From: Brevibacillus porteri | Lineage (GTDB): Bacteria > Bacillota > Bacilli > Brevibacillales > Brevibacillaceae | DNA: 64,000 nt | Reading direction: 5' to 3' | Assembly (NCBI RefSeq): GCF_003013475.1 | Contig: NZ_PXZO01000002.1 | Coordinates: 124,001-188,000 of the forward strand | Shown here: positions 7,244 through 16,042 of the stretch, in pieces | How the letters are laid out: every line of letters begins with the position of its first letter | How positions within the stretch are numbered: position 1 is the stretch's first letter | Made by a program: the position numbers and the translations under genes | The notes under the pieces: model-generated | The model's database searches: none | What the model was told of the DNA's origin: nothing | What the model saw: the letters and a program-made list of their open reading frames with translations, nothing else

Positions 7244-7268
7244 AGACCGTTGTATCATAATTTTTCTA

Positions 7269-8168
7269 TTAGCTTCCAATCGACGAATGTATACGACGTG
7301 GCTGCTGTGTACCGATAAAAATGGAGGCGAGTACGAGGATCATCCCCACTCCATGCATCCAAGTAAATGCTTCGTTCAAGAAAAAGACAGCCACGAGAGC
7401 AGCACTTATCGGCATCATTCCGGTGAACAAGCCAGCTTTGGAAGCCTCCACCTTCTCCACTCCTTTGTACCAGAGAAAGAAGGATAAGACGCTGGCCGTA
7501 AACGCATAGTACACAAGAAGCCACCATACATTTGCAGGTACAGCACTCCAATCAAACCGCAAGCTTTCCCAAATCGCAAACGGAAGAAACAAGACAAAGC
7601 TGATGACATTAATCGCAGCCGTCATTTGGAAAGGTGTATTTTTCCCAGCAAGTCTTTTCGCGAAAATCGTAAAAAGCGCTTCGCTGACGACCGCAAAAAA
7701 TACGAAGAGATTGCCGAGCATGCTTATCCAGTTTTGCTCCCCGCCGCCTCCGGTGAACGTAATGAAGCCGATGCCGCCCACTGAAAGACCGATCGCCACT
7801 AAACGATTGGTGTTTAATTTTTCCTTGAGCAGCCAGAACGAAAACAAAGCGATGCAGGCAGGCACCGTACTCGTAATGATACCGGCAGCAGTAGCGGTCG
7901 TCCACTGAACGCCGTACAGCATGCATACACTAAAGAGAAACACGCCGAAAAAAGACTGCCAGAATAACACCTTGCCTTCCTCACGGCTCCAAGACGTTTT
8001 CCATTCCCCACGCATAGCCAGCAGCGGCAATAGGATGATGATCGCGAGCAAAAAGCGTAGCTCCGAAAACAAAAACACAGGAACATGGGAAACTATTTCT
8101 TTACCGATGGAGATGTTGCTTCCGACCAAGGCCATAGCCAAGGCTAACTGAATGTAAGCTAACAGCAT
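7269..8168 (-). CDS. EamA-family (DMT) transporter
   Basis: A 299-residue inner-membrane protein with about ten hydrophobic segments arranged as two five-helix EamA repeats (about residues 5-140 and 150-285). The second repeat starts with NLFVFFAVVSEALFTIFAKR. Family members export amino acids or other metabolites; no substrate can be read from the sequence. An AGGAGG and GGGAG lie upstream of ATG 8168. The acyltransferase gene lies 61 bases upstream in the same direction, so they may share a transcript. Confidence 0.9.
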   Translation of the reverse strand: MLLAYIQLALAMALVGSNISIGKEIVSHVPVFLFSELRFLLAIIILLPLLAMRGEWKTSWSREEGKVLFWQSFFGVFLFSVCMLYGVQWTTATAAGIITSTVPACIALFSFWLLKEKLNTNRLVAIGLSVGGIGFITFTGGGGEQNWISMLGNLFVFFAVVSEALFTIFAKRLAGKNTPFQMTAAINVISFVLFLPFAIWESLRFDWSAVPANVWWLLVYYAFTASVLSFFLWYKGVEKVEASKAGLFTGMMPISAALVAVFFLNEAFTWMHGVGMILVLASIFIGTQQPRRIHSSIGS

Positions 8169-8229
8169 GACGACTCGCTTCTCCCTTCAACCTCCTACAA
8201 TTCTCTACATATGGCCAAACTGCTTGCGA

Positions 8230-9405
8230 TTAACCCGCGTTTTGCCATTCTTTTTGAGATGACGGGATCTTTTTTGTCTTTTTCTCTGCTGCCCCCACCA
8301 GCCAGGAACCAAACGGCAGTTTTCCCAGCCCATATGATATGGCAAAAGAAAGAATGGAGCACAAGGCGAATGCTACCATACTTCCCCACACGCCCGTGTG
8401 AAAAAGCTGAAGCTCGCGCAAAATCTTCATCAAGTACGTCAAGATCAGCGCATGAATCAAATAAGCTCCGTACGAATATTTCCCAAGGAGTCCTAGCCAA
8501 TGTGTCCATTTGGACTGCTTTTTGCTCATCCATAGGCAGAGAGCGTACACAGTCAATAAACAAGCCATCGTATAGAGGAACATGGACGGTTTCAAGGATG
8601 TCGCTACGTTTAAATTGATCTGGCCTTGCCCTGAATCACGGAAAAGTTCATAGCCAATGACTGCGTACAGGACACCAACTGAAACAATGATCCATTGCCA
8701 GTATCTTTTCAGGAGTGAACGAAATGCAGGCAGCGTAAAAGCGACTAAGCCACCGAACAAAAAGTAATAGAAATAATAGAACGCATTTCGATCGCGGTAT
8801 TTGATGAAATATGTATCAAGCCAATTCATATCGAATCGGAAACCGTGCGCGGGGATGTACCGCGCTGAAAACCACATGAGGCCCCCATAAAACAATCCGG
8901 AGACTCCAAGAGCGACAACGAGACGAAAGCGGCTTGTCACGAATCTGCGGAAAAGTTCAAATACTCTTTGCCAAAACGGATACAAAAGATAGAACTGAAA
9001 AATCATCACGACGAACCACAGATGATACGAGGATGTCCCTGTCAGGAAATTTTTGCTTACATTCCAAACAAACGCTACTCCCTCCCCCAAGGGCTTCTCC
9101 ATCAAGTAAAGATAAACCACCGACCATATTCCATACGGAACCAAAATCTCCGTTACCCTTTTACGTGTAAAGGAAATATAGTTCACTTTTTCGGAGTAGT
9201 TGTAAAAAAGAACAAGCCCTGTGATGAAAATGAATGCAGGTACCGCGAATTTTAGCAAATGAAACAACATTCCGTAGACGATCGACACCTGCTCTGTCAG
9301 TCCCGGCTCACGGATATACACGCCAATGACATGCTGATAAACCACAGCCAAGAATGCAAAGGCCCGGATTAGATCCAACTCACCAATTCGTTCTTTTCGA
9401 GCCAT
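8230..9405 (-). CDS. Membrane acyltransferase, family 3 (OafA/YrhL type)
   Basis: About 391 residues with ten or so membrane helices. It begins MARKERIGELDLIRAFAFLA and soon shows AVVYQHVIGVY, the conserved His of the family-3 O-acyltransferases. Such enzymes move acetyl or other acyl groups onto surface polysaccharides or peptidoglycan. Start choice: TTG 9411 has GGAAGG nine bases upstream and ATG 9405 lies two codons later; a longer frame to 9468 has no better support. The C-terminus is basic and cytoplasmic (EKKTKKIPSSQKEWQ). Confidence 0.85.
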   Translation of the reverse strand: MARKERIGELDLIRAFAFLAVVYQHVIGVYIREPGLTEQVSIVYGMLFHLLKFAVPAFIFITGLVLFYNYSEKVNYISFTRKRVTEILVPYGIWSVVYLYLMEKPLGEGVAFVWNVSKNFLTGTSSYHLWFVVMIFQFYLLYPFWQRVFELFRRFVTSRFRLVVALGVSGLFYGGLMWFSARYIPAHGFRFDMNWLDTYFIKYRDRNAFYYFYYFLFGGLVAFTLPAFRSLLKRYWQWIIVSVGVLYAVIGYELFRDSGQGQINLNVATSLKPSMFLYTMACLLTVYALCLWMSKKQSKWTHWLGLLGKYSYGAYLIHALILTYLMKILRELQLFHTGVWGSMVAFALCSILSFAISYGLGKLPFGSWLVGAAEKKTKKIPSSQKEWQNAG

Positions 9406-9494
9406 AACCAAATACCAGATCCTTCCTGTTTTTCGAAAAAAAGTGCTATCTCTCATCTTACCGACCAAAAGTCAGTCTGGCAAGCCTCAAATCC

Positions 9495-9528
9495 AAAAGA
9501 CTGATACCCTTTTGTACTGGTATCAGTC
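9495..9528 (-). terminator. Terminator of the DUF2071 gene
   Basis: Perfect ten-base arms (GACTGATACC at 9499-9508 and its complement at 9519-9528), then TTTT on the minus strand. The stem begins at the DUF2071 stop codon region. Confidence 0.8.
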
Positions 9529-9532
9529 ACTA

Positions 9533-10312
9533 CTATCCACCTTGATCCGAAGATAGATCCTCTAGACTTCGAATCGGCCAAATAAGACTTTGTACTCCAC
9601 GTGAATACAGGGCTAGATGCGGAGAATCCGTGAGTGGGATTGACAGGTTTTCGGTCATCGAGTTTTCACGAATATGAAAGGCTGTCTCCTGTAGTTGCCA
9701 CGGCTCGTGCACCACATCCGCATACATCATTTGCTTCGTTTTGTTACACCTGCAAAAGAGTGTGTATCGCTCCGTCAGCCAATGCATCAGCGTTCCCTCT
9801 TTGGCGAAAAATCTGTCAGCGAGAGGCTGGTAGCTGCCTTCGAACGAGGGAGACTGAGGTAGACCAGATAGACGTCGAGAGGTAAAATCGATCCGATCCC
9901 CTTGGCGATGAAAAGCCATTTGGGCCCGATAATAAGGCAGCCGGTACCAAAATTTCGCAATCTTGATTACGAGCGGATTCGACGTATCCAGCGAAAGAAA
10001 ATACACGCCTGTCTTCCCTTTCGCCTTCACATACGTCCGCACGTTGATTTCAGGGAAAGTCGTCGTGAATGGTACGGATGGCATCCGATGCAAACGCACG
10101 CCACTCAGCAAAAACGGGATAATACTGATCCATGCCTTGCCATCGTAAGTATCGAGCTCAAGTCCTGCTGGAATGAGCGCTTTGATAGACGATGGTGAAA
10201 TCGCCCAATGTAAAAAAAGAAGATGCTCCCACGTCTGTGTCATGGTCCATCCGTTGTACTGTGCGGCCGACTTGATTTGGATGATCCTCTGTTCGATACG
10301 AATCCCTCCCAT
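9533..10312 (-). CDS. DUF2071 family protein (YqjF-like)
   Basis: About 259 residues. The opening MTQTWEHLLFLHWAISPSSI, followed by GKAWISIIPF and FPEINVRTYV, is the DUF2071/YqjF signature. Function is not established; the fold resembles acetoacetate decarboxylase-like proteins. Start is uncertain: TTG 10327 and ATG 10312 are in frame, neither with a clear ribosome site; translational coupling to the gene ending at 10333 would solve that. A GGGAGGG lies just inside the ATG but has no start codon at the right distance. Confidence 0.8.
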   Translation of the reverse strand: MGGIRIEQRIIQIKSAAQYNGWTMTQTWEHLLFLHWAISPSSIKALIPAGLELDTYDGKAWISIIPFLLSGVRLHRMPSVPFTTTFPEINVRTYVKAKGKTGVYFLSLDTSNPLVIKIAKFWYRLPYYRAQMAFHRQGDRIDFTSRRLSGLPQSPSFEGSYQPLADRFFAKEGTLMHWLTERYTLFCRCNKTKQMMYADVVHEPWQLQETAFHIRENSMTENLSIPLTDSPHLALYSRGVQSLIWPIRSLEDLSSDQGG

Positions 10313-10332
10313 TCGTACGTCGATCAAGCAAT

Positions 10333-11745
10333 TTAACTGGAAGAGGATGAATGATAGGCAAGGGGTACTTTCGTCACTTTGCTCGTCATCTCATCGAGTG
10401 AGACGAGATCCGCAGCCGTAACTTCACGAAGAGACGTTTTCCCCAGCGCGAGGATGGCAATTTCCATTTCATCCACAAACGAAAGAAAAAAGTTAGCCAA
10501 GTATTTCGTGGCTGAATCGGGGTCAAATTTGTTTTTCAAACTCCCTGGATAGGTGGTCAGCTCTGTCGGTGGTTCCCACGGTATTGCTTTTGTCACCTGA
10601 TCATGAGTCATCGCCCACAAAACAGCCGTCCCCATAAATATGCCGTCTGCTCCCAAAGCAATTGCTTTTAAGCACTCACCCGGGGTATTATATCCGCCCC
10701 CAGACAATAAGGTAATTCGTTCTTTCACACCTTTTTTCTTCAAATAGCGCACGGCCCGGGTCAGCGCATAAATGGTCGGCAAACCGAAATCATCCTCCAG
10801 GATGGGAGGTCCACCTTTTGTCCCCGCTTGTCCGCCATCAATACTGATAAAATCTACACCGGCTTGGATTACAATCTCCAGGTCTTTTTCAAGAATGGCA
10901 CTGGCACAGATTTTGACACCAATCGGAACGCCGTCTGTTATTGTGCGCAACTTGTCTACGAGCTTCTTAAGATCCTCCGGCTTCGATACTTCCGGATGCC
11001 GCGAAGGAATGATAATCATCTCTTCATCCTGAACCCCCATGATTTCAGCAGCTCTTCCCTGGATATATTCAGCGGGGATAAAGCTCGCGGCAGCTGCCGT
11101 CGCCCCCTGCCCAAAATGGATTTCGATGGCGTCAGCCTGTCGCAAAATTTCCGGCTCCTTTGCCCACTTTCCCGAGTTGTATTGGAGAATCAGGTGTTTG
11201 GCGAATTTCCTTTCTTCCGGCAATAACGGGCCTTCACCCGTATTCGTCAAAGTCCCCACTGCGGCCGTTCCTTTTGCAATCGCGATTTTCACATCGGCAC
11301 TTACACCGATACCGTACCCCATTGCCCCTACCATGAGCGGAATGTCCAAGGTTAACGGCTTTTTTGCCATGGGCCCAATCGTGATTTGCATGTCCACTTC
11401 TGTATCTTCACTCGAAGGCAGCTTGGCCAGCTGTGCAGGAGAAAATATCAAGCTATCGAAGTTCAAGAACTTGCGCGGACTTCCAAAAGGACGTTCGATG
11501 GCTTGTCCAGTAGCTGCTCGCAAGCTGTTCTCCAGGACGTAGCGTGGACTGACTTTGGTCATGGCGGAGACCATCTCAAAAATATTTTCCGGATAGCGGT
11601 CTGACATGAGGCGCTTCATGAACTTGGCGAGCAGCCACTGGGTAAGAGGTCGAAAAAGACAGATCAAAAGCAGTCCCACCACGAGGAGTGCAGCTATCGA
11701 TCCTACAAAGGAGCCGATCAAAAATGAAATCCAATTGCCAGCCAT
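10333..11745 (-). CDS. Membrane-anchored FMN-binding glutamate synthase-like protein (YerD type)
   Basis: A 470-residue protein. A hydrophobic segment at residues 8-32 anchors it, then comes a GltB domain-2-like FMN-binding TIM barrel. Visible signatures are VGAMGYGIGVSADVKIAIAK, the DFISIDGGQAGTKGGPP phosphate/FMN loop, and LLSGGGYNTPGECLKAIALG. This is the YerD family. True glutamate synthases have an amidotransferase domain and a 3Fe-4S cysteine cluster, both absent here, so the reaction is unknown. The stop lies 5-20 bases before DUF2071, suggesting an operon. Confidence 0.88.
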   Translation of the reverse strand: MAGNWISFLIGSFVGSIAALLVVGLLLICLFRPLTQWLLAKFMKRLMSDRYPENIFEMVSAMTKVSPRYVLENSLRAATGQAIERPFGSPRKFLNFDSLIFSPAQLAKLPSSEDTEVDMQITIGPMAKKPLTLDIPLMVGAMGYGIGVSADVKIAIAKGTAAVGTLTNTGEGPLLPEERKFAKHLILQYNSGKWAKEPEILRQADAIEIHFGQGATAAAASFIPAEYIQGRAAEIMGVQDEEMIIIPSRHPEVSKPEDLKKLVDKLRTITDGVPIGVKICASAILEKDLEIVIQAGVDFISIDGGQAGTKGGPPILEDDFGLPTIYALTRAVRYLKKKGVKERITLLSGGGYNTPGECLKAIALGADGIFMGTAVLWAMTHDQVTKAIPWEPPTELTTYPGSLKNKFDPDSATKYLANFFLSFVDEMEIAILALGKTSLREVTAADLVSLDEMTSKVTKVPLAYHSSSSS

Positions 11746-11863
11746 CCTCTTTCTCCTTCCTACTGTCAGAGCGCTGCTGCTGTTACTAGGTATGTGAGAT
11801 AGGAAAATTTTGCCCCAATCATGCCACTTTTATCCTACGATCTCCCCTGGCCATTAAAGCTAG

Positions 11864-11892
11864 AAAAAACGCCCAGATTAACTGGACGTTTT
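11864..11892 (-). terminator. Terminator after the DUF418 and small membrane genes
   Basis: On the minus strand AAAACGTCCAG pairs with CTGGGCGTTTT, then more T. It overlaps the stop codon of the 32-residue gene, a compact arrangement. Confidence 0.8.
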
Positions 11893-11976
11893 CGAGCGAA
11901 GCCTTTTCCATAAATAAAAATAACAGGACGTCAGCACAAGCACGACAGCCATTGTCATGATAGTGTCAAATCGCAT
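11878..11976 (-). CDS. 32-residue single-pass membrane peptide
   Basis: A tiny gene beginning inside the last codons of the DUF418 gene: ATG 11976 overlaps its stop, and AGGAGG sits six bases upstream. The product is MRFDTIMTMAVVLVLTSC followed by YFYLWKRLRSKTSS: one hydrophobic helix with a positively charged tail, so the C-terminus is likely cytoplasmic. The overlap and good ribosome site argue for a real, translationally coupled gene. Function is unknown; it may be a subunit or regulator of the DUF418 protein. Confidence 0.6.
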   Translation of the reverse strand: MRFDTIMTMAVVLVLTSCYFYLWKRLRSKTSS

Positions 11977-13171
11977 GAGATCCTCCTTTTCGTTTCATTG
12001 GTACAAATTTGCCGTATGTCAAACAGCGCCAAAGCCATTCCGCAGGACCAAACTGATAGTTGGCGAGCCACCAGCGACTAACGAAGATTTGCGCAGTGAA
12101 GATCACCAAGCTAAACACCAATCCGAGAGCCAACCCAGGCGTTCCGTACAAATGTCCAACACGCACAACCAATACAGCGATGATGGTTTGGCTCAAGTAG
12201 TTGCTTAGCGCCATTCTGCCTACCGGTTCCAAATGCTTCAGCATGCGCTTGGCGCTCTCTTTCCGGTACAGAAGCAGAAGTGAAGTAATGTAAAAAGCGC
12301 TCAGGGAAAGACCACTCCAGGTAACAAATGTCTGAACGGCAATCGAGATCGAGGCTGGAAATGTAACAATGCCGAATTGAATAAGCGGAATCATCGGTAC
12401 AAGCATAGCACTCAAGCCCAGCGCAATCCACCATACGCGACGAATGGCCGGAATAAACTCTTCCGTCCTCTCAAATACTCCCCGCTTGGCTGCCAGAAAT
12501 CCGAATAAAAAGAGCGGCAGAACAGATAGGATAACAATAAACTCAAGGGAGAAAACGACCGGAATTTCGTAAGCAACCCGGAATTGCAACCACTCGATGA
12601 TCGAGCCATTGGCATAAGCATCGAGTGCTTTTTGTATGAGCGGTGATTGATCTGGCATAGGAACGAGGTCTTCAGGAACGGTCAGCATAAGAGCGTACAT
12701 GGCCTGCACACCGATCAAGAGCGTCCACGCCCATCTTTTGATCGTCTTTTCTTGCCTGTGGTAAAACAGCAACAGAAGAAATCCAGCTAGGGCATACGTA
12801 TGAAGAATGTCTCCATACCAGAGGAAAACAAGATGTGCCATCCCCACAATCAAGAGCACCAATAATCTGCGAGCAAACAGGCCCTGATAAGGCAGCTGTT
12901 TGCTCTCGGCACGATGCATAAACAGAAAAAAGCCTACGCCAAACAAAAACGAGAAGATAGTGTAAAACTTCGTCTGTACAAACATGTTAAACAAGAGCCG
13001 TATCCAACCATCCATTTCTGAATGGGTATTGACCATCCCTGCATCTGGTAAGAACATGATGGGATACAAAAATGACGGCATATTCACCAGCAAGATCCCC
13101 AAGAGGGCAAAGCCTCTAATCCCGTCTAGCTGCCGAATTCGCTCACCTTCCGCAACAGGTGCTACTTTCAC
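11966..13171 (-). CDS. DUF418 membrane protein (YeiB-like)
   Basis: About 401 residues with roughly ten membrane helices. The first helix region, RIRQLDGIRGFALLGILLVN, is the standard YeiB/DUF418 opening, and the C-terminal DUF418 part ends QFGPAEWLWRCLTYGKFVPM. GTG 13171 follows GGGGAGG at nine bases and is preferred to the upstream ATG 13210, which has none. The family is a predicted transporter or acyltransferase-like membrane protein; nothing more specific can be said. Confidence 0.88.
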   Translation of the reverse strand: MKVAPVAEGERIRQLDGIRGFALLGILLVNMPSFLYPIMFLPDAGMVNTHSEMDGWIRLLFNMFVQTKFYTIFSFLFGVGFFLFMHRAESKQLPYQGLFARRLLVLLIVGMAHLVFLWYGDILHTYALAGFLLLLFYHRQEKTIKRWAWTLLIGVQAMYALMLTVPEDLVPMPDQSPLIQKALDAYANGSIIEWLQFRVAYEIPVVFSLEFIVILSVLPLFLFGFLAAKRGVFERTEEFIPAIRRVWWIALGLSAMLVPMIPLIQFGIVTFPASISIAVQTFVTWSGLSLSAFYITSLLLLYRKESAKRMLKHLEPVGRMALSNYLSQTIIAVLVVRVGHLYGTPGLALGLVFSLVIFTAQIFVSRWWLANYQFGPAEWLWRCLTYGKFVPMKRKGGSHAI

Positions 13172-13260
13172 GTAAATGAACCTCCCCAACTGCCCCTTAG
13201 GCTTTAACACATTTAATACGAATGAACCTCGTAAAAAGTAACAAATGCTTCTACCACAAC

Positions 13261-13292
13261 AAGAGAGCTTCGCGAAAACGAAGCCCTCTCTT
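13261..13292 (-). terminator. Terminator of brnQ
   Basis: AGAGAGGGCTTCG and CGCGAAGCTCTCT pair on the minus strand around TTTT; the tail TTGTTGT is a weak U-run. Confidence 0.7.
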
Positions 13293-13302
13293 ACGTGCTG
13301 CC

Positions 13303-14646
13303 TTATTTTGATGGGGAAGTCTTTGTTCCTGTTCCTGTGCGGTTTGTCCTATTCCGAAAATCGAGCAGAATACCGACAAAACCAGCAAATATGGCGGGCA
13401 TGATCCAACCGGCCCCTTCCTTATAAAAAGGAAGAACACCCAAAATATCGTTCCAGCTCTGATTAAAAAACGTAAGATTCATCAAATCCACGACACCAAA
13501 AACCGTCACAACTGCGACAGTCGTCATATACACAGACGAATGAGCAGGTATCCAGCGCTCTAGCAACGCCAACAAAATGAGCACGATCGCAATTGGGTAA
13601 ATTGCGCCCAAAATCGGGACAGATACGCTTAAAATCTCCGATAATCCCAAGTTTGCGACTCCCATGCTCAGGACACAGAGAATCACTGCCCATCCTCTGT
13701 AGGACAAACCTTTGAATCGTCCATGAAAGTATTGGCTGCAAGAAGTTACGAGTCCAATCGATACACAAAGGCAAGCGACGGTAAAAATGGCACCAAGAAT
13801 CAGCGTACCGCTTGTCCCAAATAGCTGCCTCATGATAGCTGTCAGGAGCAGCCCGCCATTCTCCGGCCTACCTAAAGAGGCTCCAGATGAACCGAGCAAT
13901 CCCAAAATGACATAGATGAATGTCAGCAACATGCCTGCTCCGAGACCTGCTTTGATCATATTCGCAGACAGTTGCTTTTTGTCTTCGATTCCCTTGCTCC
14001 GCAGCGTATTGGCAATCACGATACCAAATACGAGTGCAGCCAATGCGTCCATTGTTAAATACCCGTCCAGAAAACCTTGCACAACTGGATTGGAGGCATA
14101 TTTTCCTGCTGGTACCCCCGTTGGGCCCAGTGGTGTGAATAAGCTCTTGATGTAGATCAAGGCAATCATGGTCAACAGTGCAGGAGTCAGTATTTTCCCA
14201 AAGCGATCAATCAATTTGGAAGGAGTCAAACTAAACCAAAAGACAATGCCAAAAAATACGATCGTATAGAAGAAAAGACTCCAGGTGGAATCAGCGGCTT
14301 GTGCCGGCAAAAACGGCGCCATTCCCATCTCGTACGCGAGACTGCCTGCACGTGGGATAGCAAGTGCGGGTCCAATCGACACATAAATCAAAATAGGAAA
14401 AATAAGAGCAAAGCTTGGATGAACACGACTCGCTAATTGGTAAAAGCTCCCTGCTTTTGCGATGGCAATCACCCCAAGGATAGGAAGACCGACAGCCGAT
14501 ATTACAAAGCCTGCAATCGACAGCCAAACATAGGAACCAGCCTCTTGACCCAGATAGGGTGGAAAAATAAGGTTCCCTGCACCAAAGAACATCGAAAACA
14601 GCATAAAACTGACCAGCAACATTTCTTTCTTAGACAAGGTTATCAT
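13303..14646 (-). CDS. brnQ: Branched-chain amino acid transport carrier BrnQ
   Basis: About 447 residues and twelve hydrophobic segments. The opening LSKKEMLLVSFMLFSMFFGAGNLIFPP (shown as two adjoining motifs) and IGPALAIPRAG are typical of the LivCS/BrnQ family, a sodium- or proton-coupled importer of Leu, Ile and Val. ATG 14646 is 14 bases past GGGAGG, rather far; the frame stays open to 14691. The C-terminus is Thr/Lys-rich (NRTGTGTKTSPSK). It is a single-gene unit with its own terminator. Confidence 0.92.
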   Translation of the reverse strand: MITLSKKEMLLVSFMLFSMFFGAGNLIFPPYLGQEAGSYVWLSIAGFVISAVGLPILGVIAIAKAGSFYQLASRVHPSFALIFPILIYVSIGPALAIPRAGSLAYEMGMAPFLPAQAADSTWSLFFYTIVFFGIVFWFSLTPSKLIDRFGKILTPALLTMIALIYIKSLFTPLGPTGVPAGKYASNPVVQGFLDGYLTMDALAALVFGIVIANTLRSKGIEDKKQLSANMIKAGLGAGMLLTFIYVILGLLGSSGASLGRPENGGLLLTAIMRQLFGTSGTLILGAIFTVACLCVSIGLVTSCSQYFHGRFKGLSYRGWAVILCVLSMGVANLGLSEILSVSVPILGAIYPIAIVLILLALLERWIPAHSSVYMTTVAVVTVFGVVDLMNLTFFNQSWNDILGVLPFYKEGAGWIMPAIFAGFVGILLDFRNRTNRTGTGTKTSPSK

Positions 14647-14773
14647 CGACGTGTATATTACCTCCCATCGTATTGAGAGGCATTCTATCAACTTTTGCGT
14701 TCCTTCGCTAGTAGCAACGCCATAGTTGTAATTGCAAGATCATTATCATTTTTCCTACAATAATTGAAAGTAG

Positions 14774-14832
14774 AAAAACAAAGGAAACCACCTGCCATTT
14801 CTTACCGTTTGAACATCGACAAGTGGTTTTCC
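14774..14832 (-). terminator. Probable terminator of the ATP-grasp gene
   Basis: GGAAACCACCTG at 14783-14794 is complementary to CAAGTGGTTTTCC at 14820-14832, with a 25-base loop; the minus strand continues CCTTTGTTTTT. Confidence 0.6.
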
Positions 14833-14834
14833 TC

Positions 14835-15527
14835 TTATCGTTTTCTCATGGAGACAATTCGTTTGTAAAAGGACTGATCCTCTAGCTTTTGAAAGAGAGA
14901 AAGAGCGGGTCGGAAGTTGGCTTCAATAATCCACGGTTTGCCATCCACATCAATCCCTAGGTCTAAACCGATCTCCCGGAGTGTCGGATAGGCTCTTCCC
15001 AATCGATTAGCTACCGCCGTAGCTACCATGCGGATGTCACTCAAGAGATGCGGACCTGCTTCTATATTCGACAGCTTGATTGCCGTGCCGATGGGTAAAA
15101 CTTTTCCACGACTGCGAGCTACATTTGTCACAACATAGCCAGGACCTGCAAGCTTTGCACACCACCCTGTTATGACCCAAGGCTCCTTGTAGCTCCTACG
15201 CTGGATCATGACACGCACATCAAAAGGTTTGCCGTTGATTCTACCAAGTGGGATAAGTGGCTGGAGCAGGTATGTTTTTGGCCGAAACAACGATTCCACG
15301 TATCGTCTCGTGGCTTCTTTCCCATCCACGAGACGACGACGACTTCCACTATGAACCAAATACTGCTCTTCTCCTCGCGCCGTTACTTGAATAATTCCTG
15401 CCCCACCGCCGCCTCCTGAAGGCTTCAGCATCACGTGTGTAAACGCTTCTGCATACTCCCATAGCTCTTCAGGAGAGTACACGCGGGTTTTGGGCAAATA
15501 CTCCTGCAAAAGTTCGTCTTGGACCAT
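14835..15527 (-). CDS. YheC/YheD-type ATP-grasp protein
   Basis: At least 230 residues. It shows LKPSGGGGGAGIIQV (nucleotide loop), FDVRVMIQR, and DLGIDVDGKPWIIEANFRP with the metal-binding acids, the pattern of the spore coat-associated YheC/YheD ATP-grasp family. ATP-grasp enzymes ligate a carboxylate to an amine; the substrate here is unknown. ATG 15527 has no ribosome site. The frame is open upstream and already family-like (NVGKWGKHK), reaching ATT 15567 with GGAGAG eight bases before it, so the real start may be upstream and non-standard. It follows panD closely. Confidence 0.8.
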   Translation of the reverse strand: MVQDELLQEYLPKTRVYSPEELWEYAEAFTHVMLKPSGGGGGAGIIQVTARGEEQYLVHSGSRRRLVDGKEATRRYVESLFRPKTYLLQPLIPLGRINGKPFDVRVMIQRRSYKEPWVITGWCAKLAGPGYVVTNVARSRGKVLPIGTAIKLSNIEAGPHLLSDIRMVATAVANRLGRAYPTLREIGLDLGIDVDGKPWIIEANFRPALSLFQKLEDQSFYKRIVSMRKR

Positions 15528-15550
15528 GTGCTTATGCTTGCCCCATTTTC

Positions 15551-15958
15551 CTACGTTTGGCGGTTTAATGGCAGTGTCTCTCCATTCTTTATTAGATGAT
15601 GCTCCTCTATTTTCGTGATACGATTCTGTTCGTCCACAAACACGACCTTGGGGACAAGCTGTTCGATCTCGGATTCATCGTACATGCCCATACTCAAAAT
15701 GATGACTAGATCTCCTGGCGAAAATAGGTGGGCAGGTGGACCATTCAGACAGATGACTCCGCTACCCGATGCCCCGGGTAACGCGTATGTTTTCCAGCGC
15801 GTGGCATTACGCAAACTGGTTATTTGCACGATTTCATATGGCTTGATATCTGCCGCATCCATAAGAGCAACGTCAATTGTGATACTCCCCACGTAATCCA
15901 GTTCGGCCTGCGTAACTGTCGCCCTGTGAATTTTGCCTTTGCACATGTGTCGTTGCAT
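15551..15958 (-). CDS. panD: Aspartate 1-decarboxylase (pyruvoyl enzyme)
   Basis: About 135 residues; makes beta-alanine for pantothenate and CoA. The self-cleavage site YVGSITID (Gly-Ser) is intact, preceded by KIHRATVTQAELD, and followed by the GSGVICLNGPPAHLFSPGD and VVFVDEQNRI blocks typical of PanD. AAGGAG lies ahead of ATG 15958, preferred to the longer frame. The N-terminus MQRHMCKGK has a Cys where MLKSK is usual, which is minor. panB and panC are not nearby, so pantothenate genes are dispersed; the neighbour is an ATP-grasp gene. Confidence 0.92.
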   Translation of the reverse strand: MQRHMCKGKIHRATVTQAELDYVGSITIDVALMDAADIKPYEIVQITSLRNATRWKTYALPGASGSGVICLNGPPAHLFSPGDLVIILSMGMYDESEIEQLVPKVVFVDEQNRITKIEEHHLIKNGETLPLNRQT

Positions 15959-16042
15959 TGGCGGTTCACTCCTTTCCAAACCGATGACATTAGTCTATGT
16001 GCAATGTATTGTCCATGAAACCTACCACGATAGGAAATCTGG

